Below are positions 24,665 through 34,400 of a stretch of DNA of 64,000 nt, piece by piece. The number at the start of each line of letters is the position of its first letter. Position 1 is the first letter of the stretch. The translations under genes were made by a program, and so were the position numbers. A model generated the notes under the pieces. That model worked only from the letters and a program-made list of their open reading frames with translations. It did not search any database and was not told the DNA's origin. This stretch comes from a virus, in the IMG/VR virus record IMGVR_UViG_3300044699_000063, positions 1 to 64,000 of that record; one strand, written 5' to 3'.

Positions 24665-26131
24665 TTACGGACTGGGGGTGGATTGACGATCTCGCGGCCC
24701 CCCTGGCTCAGCGAGGATTGCCAGCAACTCTTCACGGTTGGCTTCCGCCCCGGCGGGAAGACTCGTCGGTCCCATGATCCCGGCGCGCGGCGCGTAGGCA
24801 GCGGCCACCTTCACCCGGCGGGCCAGTCGTTCAGCTTCGAGATAGGCGGCGGACTTCATGTCCTTGTCGGTGGCAGGCGGATGCCACAGGTGCAGTGCTG
24901 GGCCGGGAACGCGCGGTGCTTCGCCGCAGAGCACATTCGCCGCCAGCCAGAAGCACCGATCCTCGAACCCCCAGGACGTGAACCGCTCGTCGTAGCCTCC
25001 TGTCGCTTCCCACACGGCCTTAGTGATCGCCATTGCCCCCGACGCGTGACGCCGCGACTCAGGTCGCAGTGATCGCAGTCGCGGATGGAACTGGTTGGGC
25101 TGGCTCCAGCGCATCAACCGCCGCGTCTCGTCTCGCTGGAACCGGACGTAGTTGTCGAAGGCCAGCACCAACTGATCCCGTTCCTTGGCGAGACTGGCTG
25201 CCGCCCAGAACTGTTCAGGCATGACAAACGTGTCGGCATCGGCGACGAACACGACCTCGGGTCCGTAACTGAAGGCCATGCTGATCGCACGGTTGCGCAT
25301 CACCGACCGGTTCAAAGTGTCAGCCCGGCCGGTCACCACTGGGACCGACATGGCTCGCTCCCACCAGTTGACCGTCCACTCGTAGGCGCTGTTGCGATGC
25401 ACGTCCGCCGGGGCGTAGGGGACGGCGACCACCACGTCGAGCCGTTCCGCCACGAATCGGCCTATGAACTGCACCCAGTCGCGGGGGGTGTCGATGTCGT
25501 CGGTCCAGTCGTCGATGTGGGTCTGGTGCGGCAGCCGCGCTACCAGCGCCCCGTTGTTCATCCTCTCCGCCCCCACCCCGTTAACGGCTGCGAGGACGTG
25601 GCGCATCTTCACGTTGCGCAGCATGTGGGTGGCTTCCAGGTGGTCGAGGCGCGTTGCGATCGTCAGCAGCCGCTCATGGACGGCTTGGAGCGGTGGAATC
25701 CACACGGCGAACGTCTCGTCATGGGCGTGACCGGTGAGCACCGAAGGACCGGGCCGTCGGAAGAAGTGGGTGTCCACGCCGTCGTGCCCGACGATGGCGT
25801 CGAAGCACTCTCCCGAGTACCAGACGTCGCCGAACAGTAGAACGGTTGGTTCGTCCAGAGACCACAGATGGGCGGTGGCGATCAGCTTCGCCATGTCCGA
25901 GCCGACCGGGCGCGGCTCGTCGAGCCTCACCCACTCCGAGAACTCGATGCGGTAGCGCTCGTCCGGGCCGATCACCGTTGATTCGATGCCGCGGGCGTGG
26001 CAGTGGGTCGCGACATGCGAGACCAGGGGCTTGCCGCCCACCTTCACGAAGTGTTTCGGAGCACCCAGGAAGGGCTTGCCGTCGACGTCCCAGCGTGCTC
26101 CTGATCCTTGGCAGAGGATCAGAGCCTTCAC
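24665..26131 (-). CDS. Fusion: sugar nucleotidyltransferase domain + glycosyltransferase domain, 488 aa
   Basis: GTG at 26131 overlapping the previous stop. Residues 1-210: nucleotidyltransferase fold (ALILCQGSGARWDVDGKP, HFVKVGGKPLVSH, VLLFGDVWYSGE), as in NTP-sugar transferases. Residues 230-450: GT-A glycosyltransferase (VVVAVPYAP, RNRAISMAF, VVFVADADTFV with the DxD, ASGAMAITKAVWEATGGYD, TSWGFEDRCFWL). The domains could make and then transfer an activated sugar, probably onto virion or host surface. No frame breaks. Confidence 0.75.
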   Translation of the reverse strand: MKALILCQGSGARWDVDGKPFLGAPKHFVKVGGKPLVSHVATHCHARGIESTVIGPDERYRIEFSEWVRLDEPRPVGSDMAKLIATAHLWSLDEPTVLLFGDVWYSGECFDAIVGHDGVDTHFFRRPGPSVLTGHAHDETFAVWIPPLQAVHERLLTIATRLDHLEATHMLRNVKMRHVLAAVNGVGAERMNNGALVARLPHQTHIDDWTDDIDTPRDWVQFIGRFVAERLDVVVAVPYAPADVHRNSAYEWTVNWWERAMSVPVVTGRADTLNRSVMRNRAISMAFSYGPEVVFVADADTFVMPEQFWAAASLAKERDQLVLAFDNYVRFQRDETRRLMRWSQPNQFHPRLRSLRPESRRHASGAMAITKAVWEATGGYDERFTSWGFEDRCFWLAANVLCGEAPRVPGPALHLWHPPATDKDMKSAAYLEAERLARRVKVAAAYAPRAGIMGPTSLPAGAEANREELLAILAEPGGPRDRQSTPSP

Positions 26132-26418
26132 AGGATCGGTTCGATCTCGCCTGCAATCAGAATCTCGTACGCCTCGATTGCAGCCTGGCGGTTCATGCCG
26201 GGGAGGCGGTGCCAGCGAGACCCGCCGTGGGCGGCGAGCACCTCGCGACGATCGCCGTTGCCCCGATCCTTCGGATGCTGCTCGAACACGTCCAACGCCA
26301 GGGCCACGGCGTCGATGTAGTCCATCCGTCGCAGCTGGTAAGGGATGTGCTGGGCGATCTTGTTGATCAGGTCGTAGCGCTCGCGTTCGGCCTCGGGGAC
26401 TGCCGCCACGCCGGTCAT
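26128..26418 (-). CDS. Unknown protein, 96 aa
   Basis: ATG at 26418 in an ATGA overlap. Helical (LINKIAQHIPYQLRRMDYID). No domain recognised. Coupled to the glycosyltransferase fusion. Confidence 0.5.
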   Translation of the reverse strand: MTGVAAVPEAERERYDLINKIAQHIPYQLRRMDYIDAVALALDVFEQHPKDRGNGDRREVLAAHGGSRWHRLPGMNRQAAIEAYEILIAGEIEPIL

Positions 26419-26642
26419 CGGGCTGCCCGCTTCACTTCGATGCGGCGCATCTTCGGCTCCTTGCCAACCTCTGACGGGGGGAAGTATTCGACGGTGATCA
26501 GCTCATCGTCGACGATCACGCGGTTCACCATCGACCCCGGTTCGCCGACCTGGTTGAGAATCTGATCGGCGATCCGGCGGTGTTGAGGGTCTTCCGCATA
26601 CGAGTCCGCGGTGATCGTGCCGCGGAACGGTTCCTTGCTCAT
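26415..26642 (-). CDS. Unknown protein, 75 aa
   Basis: ATG at 26642. Short alpha/beta protein (VIVDDELITVEYFPPSEVG) with a basic tail. Function unknown. Confidence 0.5.
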   Translation of the reverse strand: MSKEPFRGTITADSYAEDPQHRRIADQILNQVGEPGSMVNRVIVDDELITVEYFPPSEVGKEPKMRRIEVKRAAR

Positions 26643-26671
26643 ACGCCAACAGTACCCAGAGGTTCAGGCTG

Positions 26672-27379
26672 TCAGGAGTATCTGGTTGTCATTCGCCCGC
26701 GCACGACGACCAGGATGCGGTCACCAGCAGCGAGGGCGACAGGCACCGTGCCGGACGTCGCCGCTTCGGTGACGCGGGCGACCGCGCCGAGCGTCGGGTC
26801 GTACTGGATGCCGTACAGGTCGACGCGGCTCGTCGTGCCCATCCGGCCGCGCAGCGGGTAGTCGTTGACCCCCGTGTCGATCGCTTTGGCGGTGATGTCG
26901 AACTCGTCGGTCGACGCCAACGCGACCGGCAGTGTCACCCCGATCAGCCCGGTCGGCGCGCCGGAGAGCGTGATGAACTGCTTGAACTCGATCATCCCGT
27001 TCGTGCGCTGGTAGTAGCCGGACTGGGCGCTCGCCGCGATGTTCGTCAGCGCGGCAGCGTTGTACGTCACGATCGGCTCCGACATGATCACCCAGCCGGT
27101 GCCGTCGTAGAGCATCTCGCGGCCGGTGTCCGACTCGAACACGAGCAGCCCGGTGAACAGGTTGCCTGCCGACAGTGCGGCGCGTTCGGCGGCGGTGTAG
27201 ATGCGGCGGATCGCGCGCGGGAAGAAGTACCGGCCGAGTGAACAGTCGAAGAAGGCGAACTCGTGGAGGTCGGCGTCGTAGGTGCGGGCGACAGCGCCCT
27301 TGAACTGGAGGGTGTCGTCGGTGGCGATCTCGAACCCGAGACCGGGGCAAGCCTGGCTTGAACAGTGCGGTGCGACCAT
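26672..27379 (-). CDS. Minor tail or fibre protein, 235 aa
   Basis: ATG at 27379. Beta-rich with a central Ala/Ser-rich section (YNAAALTNIAASAQSGYYQR) like phage fibre attachment or tip domains. Two Cys in the first 20 residues. Follows two fibre-like paralogues in the tail operon. Confidence 0.5.
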   Translation of the reverse strand: MVAPHCSSQACPGLGFEIATDDTLQFKGAVARTYDADLHEFAFFDCSLGRYFFPRAIRRIYTAAERAALSAGNLFTGLLVFESDTGREMLYDGTGWVIMSEPIVTYNAAALTNIAASAQSGYYQRTNGMIEFKQFITLSGAPTGLIGVTLPVALASTDEFDITAKAIDTGVNDYPLRGRMGTTSRVDLYGIQYDPTLGAVARVTEAATSGTVPVALAAGDRILVVVRGRMTTRYS

Positions 27380-27394
27380 TGCGGCGAATCCTAA

Positions 27395-28069
27395 CTAATC
27401 GGGCCTGACAGCTTCGTTCCACTCCATCTCGACGGCGATCTGCCAAGTGCCTCCGGCGTCCATCGCGAACGGGTTGCGGATGGCGAACAACTCTCCGGGG
27501 TTGATGGTGATCGGCTGACCGAAGGCTTCCACGAGGTCGTGGTCGCGTTCGGCGAAGTTCCCAGCGTTGCCGACGTTCGTGAACGGCGACTCGAAGAACG
27601 CGTTGGCTTCGTACTGTTCAGCGCCAGCGAAGACCAGCGTCGTAGTGGTGGCGATCCACAGGTGGCCTCCGACGGCCGAACCGAGGTCCGAGTTGGAGCC
27701 GGACGAGTATTTGTTCAACGGCTCCAGCCGTGTCCCGTTCGACATCGTATCCGTCCCATATCCGCGGTACAGCGCAAGGGACCGGCGGGTGACGGGAACG
27801 GTGAACGCGACGATCGTCGTCCACTGGATGCGCAGTCGTTTGATCTGGACCGGGTTCGTCACGTAGATGGGGACGACCCCGCCGAAGAAGATCGACCCGG
27901 CTCCGAGTGCCGCGGGGATGATCCCGGTCGTGGCCGAGATCATAAAGTTGGCAACGCCGCCAGCCGTCGGATTGCCCTGCAAGGTGAACGGAGGATCGAG
28001 CGGCGCGGTGAGCACCGATCCGGTGTCTTCAACTTCCAGAACTTCGCCGCTTTCGCCTTGGAACTTCAC
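27395..28069 (-). CDS. Fibre-like tail protein A, 224 aa
   Basis: GTG at 28069 overlapping the stop of its paralogue. Beta-sandwich composition: IKRLRIQWTTIVAFTVPVTR, LALYRGYG, ITINPGELFAIRNPFAMDA, TWQIAVEMEWNEAV. The C-terminal half aligns by eye with the neighbour at 28066-28721. Likely a virion appendage or receptor-binding protein. Confidence 0.55.
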   Translation of the reverse strand: MKFQGESGEVLEVEDTGSVLTAPLDPPFTLQGNPTAGGVANFMISATTGIIPAALGAGSIFFGGVVPIYVTNPVQIKRLRIQWTTIVAFTVPVTRRSLALYRGYGTDTMSNGTRLEPLNKYSSGSNSDLGSAVGGHLWIATTTTLVFAGAEQYEANAFFESPFTNVGNAGNFAERDHDLVEAFGQPITINPGELFAIRNPFAMDAGGTWQIAVEMEWNEAVRPD

Positions 28070-28721
28070 GGCAGCACAGCCTCATGCCATTCCATGTCGA
28101 CCGACAGCTGCCAGGTGCCGGTGGCGTCCATCGTCGGATGGTTCGCACAGCGATCAGTTCTCCAGCGTTGAGGATGATCGGACCACAGAACGCGTTCGGG
28201 AACTCATAGGTCCGTTCATACGCGCCGCCAGCCGCGCCGACATGCGACAGCGACATCGTCGCCAGCGCATCGGTCTCGAACGTGATGCCTCCGACGCCGA
28301 GCGCTGCGGTGGTGCTGTAGCGCACGTCGCCCGTTTGGGCATCGTCGAAATACGAGTCACCGCCTGCGCCGAGAGAATCCTTACGCCACGGCCCCGACGC
28401 CTGCGCCGTACCACCCGATGCCGCCGCACCCGAGCCTCGGTAGATGCCGAGTCGACGTCCTGCCGTGACGGGTGTGCCGAATGCGGTGATCGTCGTGTAG
28501 ACGAGACGGATGCGCTCGATGTGCGCCTTGACCGACCCTGACGACAGGGAGAACCGGGCAACGAACACGGCCCCACCCGCGGTGATACCCGCGGCGAGTG
28601 TGCCGGTCATGCCGCCGAACATTCGGCCGTAGCCCCGCGACAGTGGAACGACGCGTACCCCACCGTTCGGTTCGACGTCGGCTTTGTTGCCTGACGGAAA
28701 CCCCTCTTGGATGATCGGCAT
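28066..28721 (-). CDS. Fibre-like tail protein B, paralogue of A, one frame break
   Basis: ATG at 28721 (TAATG overlap). Matching segments to paralogue A: IERIRLVYTTITAFGTPVT, LGIYRGSG, ELIAVRT and, after a break near 28140, MDATGTWQLSVDMEWHEAV. The real stop is at 28066, just before the GTG of A. About 218 aa. Confidence 0.55.
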
Positions 28722-29101
28722 TAGACCCACTCCCAGATGACGTTGAACGTGCCGGTCAGACCGAGTTCACGGTTCAGGCCACGAATCGTAAACCCCGTTC
28801 CGACAACGATGGATTCAATGGTAAAGGACAGGTAGCCCGACGCGAGGAGATGGGCCTCAGCGTCGTTCTCCGACGTTGAGCCGTTGACCCATGCCCGCAC
28901 GACAGAGGTGGCGACGATCCCGACCTGGCCAGTGACGACGACCTGCGCCGTTTCGTCACCGCTATTGAAGTCCATCTCGACCGAACCGACATGCGGGTAG
29001 GGGCGTCCGACGGACATCGCTTGCAGGTTGCGCACGACGCGCGCCAGGTCTTCGAGCGCGACTGTTCCCGGGTCGACGGAGGTCGCATTGCGGTCACTCA
29101 C
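28721..29101 (-). CDS. Small tail-operon protein, 126 aa
   Basis: GTG at 29101 overlapping the previous stop. Beta-rich (VGSVEMDFNSGDETAQVVVT; SIVVGTGFTIRGL). Probably a virion protein of the tail tip region; no family recognised. Confidence 0.5.
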   Translation of the reverse strand: MSDRNATSVDPGTVALEDLARVVRNLQAMSVGRPYPHVGSVEMDFNSGDETAQVVVTGQVGIVATSVVRAWVNGSTSENDAEAHLLASGYLSFTIESIVVGTGFTIRGLNRELGLTGTFNVIWEWV

Positions 29102-30142
29102 GGCGATTCCGTCCCGACGGGCTGACCTGAGATCGTCGTCTCCCAGCGACCGTCGACCACCGCGAAGCTGACCTCGTTCATTCGCAGATCGCCCGCGTAC
29201 GGAACGAAGCTGCCCGCCAGATCGACGGTGAGCACCGCGCCGGGAACGAGCATGTCGCGGTCGAGTGGTGCCTTGGCTTGCAGGAGTCACGCTGTTCGGC
29301 AGAACCAGGCCGTCTGTGCGCAGGGCGAGGCGCGTCGCGGAGCGGGCGGTGGCGGATGTTTGGTCGACGATGTCCGGTTCGTGTTCGACGAAATCGAGCA
29401 GGCCGTACGTCGTCTGTGACGCCCCGTCCTGGGATTGCCCGACGACACCTTCTCCGACAACGGTGACGAAGTTGGCCTGTTCGAGACCCGAACGCTTCAC
29501 TTCCGCCTTGCCGACGAGGTGGGCCGCGTTGATCACGCCGATCGAGCCGGTTGCGATGTCGACGTTGCCGCAGACGATCGTCGATGTCGGGCCTTCGGTG
29601 ATCACCGTGTAGTCGATGCCGGTGGTGACGAGTTCGTCGACGAGGTCGGCGATCAGGCGGTACTCGGTCGACAGGTACTCGCGTTCAGCCAGAATCCCGG
29701 TCGCCGATGCGGTCAACGCGTAGGCGACAGAGGAGTCCTGGGCGAACCCGTTCGTGATCAAGTCCTGGAAGATGGTTGCGATGTCGACGGGCGTACCGAT
29801 CGACGTGAAGTCGTCACGCATCAGCCGGAACGCCATCCACTTCATGATGTCGGCGGCTTCGATCCTGCCCGTCCCGTCTGCCTGATCGGTGACGTCGACG
29901 ATCGGTCCGTACCAGAACCAGTCGAGGTCCCACGACAGCAGTAACGAGTGATACCAGGGGATGATCGACGGACCGTCGTAACACTCGGCGAGCGTCACCG
30001 TCGCTTCCGAGACCCCGTTGAGAACGCGTCCACATCGTGAGCCGGGAACAACGTCCTTCGAAAGATCAGCGAGGATGGTGCGCGGTGATTCCCGTGGGAC
30101 CAGGTACGCGCCCATCAGCCCGCAGCCGAGCGGCCCGGCCAT
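29098..30142 (-). CDS. Minor tail protein, Gp37-like, one frame break
   Basis: ATG at 30142 (TAATG overlap). ILADLSKDVVPGSRCGRVLN, SEATVTLAECYD, WFWYGPIVDVTDQ, AADIMKWMAFRLMRDDF resemble the siphovirus Gp37-like / tail hub family. The frame breaks near 29270 and continues as RDMLVPGAVLTVDLAGSFVP, ending SGQPVGTESP at 29098. About 348 aa. Probably part of the baseplate hub. Confidence 0.55.
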
Positions 30143-31429
30143 TAGCAGCCTCCGCGCCGAACGAGATCACATCGGATGCGTGGAGGTGAATAGAACTGGC
30201 TCGTATCGCCCGTGTTGTAGGCGATGAACGCGGTGGCGAGATCGCTGGCGTCGACTGCCAGCACGAGCGCGAGCGGATCGCCGCACGACAGCAGGCCCCA
30301 GTTGATCGCCCCTTCCGAGGCGTCGATGTAGGCGGAGCCCGTCGACTTCGACCCAGTTCGTGTCTTCGTTGGCGAAACGGACCTCGCGTAGCGCGGCGTC
30401 GATGATCAGCCGTGAGTTGCCGGGGATCGAAGCGACTGGCAGGAAGAACGCCGGGTTGTCGGGCACGTCGATCGACCCGTCGGCAGGCAGCCAGATTGAT
30501 CGCTTCAGTGCAGGCCGTGTCGACGTCGGACGTCGCTATCGCGAAGATGACGAACGGGAAGCTGCGTCCGTTGACGTTCGATTCCAGGGTGACGATCGGA
30601 GCGCTGCTGTACGTCTTGGCTTCCGACGGGATGGCGCAGCACGAGAACACCGCCGACGCGGAGTCGTTGAAGAACGGTCCGCCGACCCACATCTGGGTCC
30701 AGCCGAGACATTGCTCCGGCTTCGAGAACCGGCACGGGTTCCCGGCGAAGAAGCTGACGTGTCCATCGCGCACATACTTCGCCATCCGCGAGTCGAGCGG
30801 CTCAGCCACTCCGGGCCTTCACCGAGGCCGACTTCCTTGAACTGCCAGATGCCGTACTCCGGATCATCGTCAGGGGGACAGCAGGAGCGGACCGTCATTG
30901 TCTGGAGGTCGCATCCAGCGCACGCCGCCGAAGCCAGTTGCTGTTCCAACCACTGCATCCCATAGTCCAACCCGCAGGTGGAGGTGGCGACGAGCGCGAT
31001 GTCATAAGTGATCGTGCGGTGGGTGGGAGTGAGTGGCGACAGGATCGACCCTCGCGGGAACGCCCCACGCGGTGTCGTCGTGCGGGCGTTGTGTCGCCCG
31101 TCCAACCCGGTCACGGCGTAGACCCACACGCCGAGGAACTCAGACGAGGCGAAGTCGTCAACGTCGTACCAGGGATTGTCGGCAAGGGTCTGGTTGAGGT
31201 TGTCCGCGTCGAAGCACGCCGGGAGGCAGGCGAGGAGGGTGGTGAACGGCCCGGTCTCCTGTGTGGGGATCAGGTTGTACGCGGCGCAGTCGCAGTCCTC
31301 TTCATCGAGGAAATGGAAGTTCGGCGGGAGCGTCCCAGCGGCGCGTGCCGCCACCATGTTCGCGAGGGTCCGCCCGTTGTTGAAAACCTCGTCGTCGTCG
31401 AGCCACAGCATCCCGGCCAGATAGGTCAT
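30141..31429 (-). CDS. Minor tail protein, about 430 aa, frame-broken
   Basis: ATG at 31429 (TGATG overlap with the tape measure). Cys-rich throughout: EDCDCAAYNL, CGLDYG, CAGCDLQTMTVRSCCPP. Continues through breaks near 30800, 30480 and 30340 to VFSCCAIPSEAKTY, RLIIDAALREVRFANED, LSCGDPLALVLAVDASDL and a final RRGGC. Position directly after the tape measure indicates the distal tail protein. Confidence 0.5.
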
Positions 31430-34400
31430 CAGCGCAGCGCCTTCTTGATCGCCGTCTGGTTGTCGCGTGCGATGCGCTGAGCAACCAGTTCGGGGTCGAC
31501 ACCGAAGATGTTGTTCGTGTTCTGCACCAGGGGCACGTTACGGGCCTGCGCTTCAGCGCGACGGGATTCCTCCGCCGCGATGACGTCGGTGAGGTTCTGG
31601 TTGATCTTGTCGAACTGGGCGACAAGATCGTTCACCGGGTTCGCCCCACCCAACCCGAACTGGGCCAGCAGATCACCGATCACTGGCGCGTTGCCCTTGT
31701 TCTGAAGCGCTGCTCCGATCAGGGCCTTCTGAAGCTGAGAGAACACGGCGTTCGCCGAAGCGGTGTCCCCTCGCTCCACGTCTCCGACGATCGCGTCGCG
31801 CGCCTGAGCGATGATGTTCGCCAGCGTGGAACGGTTCTGCCGCGCCCTCAGCCGTCCCCAGGCTCAGGCCCTTCTTGAAGTCCTTCTTGTTCTTGACGAG
31901 TTCAGCGATCCCCGACAGGGCTTGGGCTTGGGCATCGACGATCTGGCGTACATCGTCACCGGACGTCTGCTTCAACGCCGCCGCCAGCTGCTCGCGGATC
32001 GCGTCGACCAGCTGCTTGGTGCCGGTGTGTCACTCCTCCGCTGGCGGCTCGCCCGAGGATGACGTTGACGAACTTGGAGATGGCATCTCCGGCCGCGTCC
32101 GCCCCTCCTTCATGCCCTTGACGAGACCGTCGATGATGTCCTTGCCGAACTTCTCGAACACTGTCGAAGGCGAGTGGATGCCGAGCAGCCCGGTGAACGT
32201 TGTCGACACCGTGTCGGCGAGGGCGGCAGCCGCCTGCGACACCGCTCCACGCGACTGCTCCAACCCCAAAGCCAGCCCCTGGCCGACCTCGTGGCCCTGA
32301 CCGCTGAGCGAGATGTGCCCGATCGAACCACCCAACAGCAGATCAGGCAAGACCGGACTGACGCAGCAGCGACAGGGCGCGGGCGGGCTTCGTGAGCGGG
32401 ATGACCGCCTCGGGCTTGTTGCCTTCGGAGATCGAGCGACCTGCGCCTTGGCGAAGATGCCACCTTCCGCCGTCTTGGCGGGCAGGCCGAGACCGGTGGA
32501 GAAGTGAACGGACGGCCCCTTGTATGTGATGGACGTGACGTTCAGCTTCGAGTTGATCACCTTCGGGATGCCGAGAATCTCGTTGACGGTCAGGTTGACC
32601 GAAGCCGGTCCTCCTTCAGCCGACGACTGATCTCCGCCTTGATGTCCTCCGTACGTTCGGGTTGACCAGAACCTGGTCGATGATCGTCGGCAGCTTCACC
32701 TTGCCCAGCAGTTCGGGCGGGATCGCCAACTGAAGCTTGAGACGGATCGAACAGTTCCCCCGAGGCGAGGCCGTCGCGGATCGCCGCACCCAGGTTGGTG
32801 CGGAACGCCTCCTCCGCCTTGGAGAAATCTCCGGCAGCGCTGTTCGCCAACTGCTCGTCAAGGATCGAACGGATCGTCTCTTCGGAATGCCCTTCAGCAC
32901 GCCCGAGATGATGATCTCGTCGACGCGCCGCCGATCGCTTCCGCTGCCTTGTCCTTGTCCTTCAAGATGTCGCGGGGCAGAGAGCTGAGGAACTCCGATG
33001 CCTGCGAGCGGATCGCCGCGATGTCGGTTCGGAACTTGCGCCCCGGCCTGTCCGCCGCCCGAGATGGCGATGCTCGTCAAGTCGATGCCGGGCTGATCCT
33101 TCAGCAGCTGGGCGATCGAATCCAAGGCAGCGTTCGTGTTCAGCAAGAACTGGTCAGCCGCCGTCTGCCCTGACGGAGGGTTGAGGGTGTTGAGGTAGAC
33201 GTCGAGCGAACTCTTCGCCCGATCGGTCGCCCGGGCCACCTCATCCCAGTCGCCCGCGATCTTGGCGATCTGCTGCTTGCGCTGCAATTCGCGCGTCGCC
33301 GCCGAGAACCCCTGCACGCTCCGGTCGACCCGAGGAATCCGAGTTCGAGACGGTCGAGAACCGTCTGCAACGCGCGCGATCTCCTGGAGCCTGTCAGCCC
33401 GGCCTGGAGCGCGGTCTGGCCGAGGAAGTTCTTGAACAGGACGAAATCCGTGCCGCCCTTGCGCACAGCATTCTCCGACTTTGCCGAGGTCGATGCCGAT
33501 GCGACGGAACTGAATCTCCAGATCGGACGGCAACAGTTCCGCGATGACCGGTCCGAGCGATGAGCCTTCCTTGCGCGCCTTAGTCATCGCTTCGCTGATC
33601 TTGTCGACGGCGAGACCGAGCGCGGACAGTGGAGTCGTCTGCTTCAGGGAGGTGATGACGGAGTCGATCGTCTTGTCGAACTCGTCTGGCGTTCTTCACC
33701 GACCCGGCAAGGTTGCGCTGGTTGCGTTCTCCAACTCCTGGTCGAGGGCCCGAGAGCCTTCACCAAGGCCAGCGCCCTGATCGGCTCCTCGCCGGGCAGT
33801 CGAAGGCTGTCTGCACCGCCTTCGCTGCGTTGCGCAGACCGCGCGACTCCCCTGCCGGTAGAGCGTTGCCGAGAGCATCAATCTGGCTGATGAACCCGCC
33901 GATCCCCGCGACCGCTGAGCGAGTTGGACCTTACGGAAGGAGTCGACAAGTTCGTTGACCGCGTTCGAGCTGGCGAACCGCTGGCCGGGACCGAGCTGGT
34001 TGAGCACGTCGCCGATCCGATCCCGAGGCTTTCGAGAGCGGGGGCGAGACCCTTCTGCTTCTGGGCGATCGCTTCCAGGCCAGCAGCGAAACCCTTCCTC
34101 AGCTTCGGTGCTGGCCTTCAGCGACTGAGTGAAGGAGTCGACGCGCTCCTTGGCTCCTTCGCCGCCTTCGCCCGCCTTGCCCGAAGCAGAACCCGACGAG
34201 GGCGATTCCTCCGATGATTCCGGCCGCGGCGAAGTTCTGGGTGATGATTGCCTGGATGGCGAGACCGGCAGCACCGGCCAGTGAGATGACCTGCGCCAAC
34301 CCGCCCTGGAACGCTCCGAAGTAGGCCCCGACACCAGCGGCTGCGGCCGGTCCGATTGTGTCGCCCAGCTTGCCGAGTTGCGTCACTGCGGTCTTCGCCC

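Noticed and set aside
25085-25840. 251-residue + strand ORF
   Set aside because: Exactly antisense to the intact glycosyltransferase fusion; His/Val/Arg-rich composition typical of shadow frames in GC-rich DNA.
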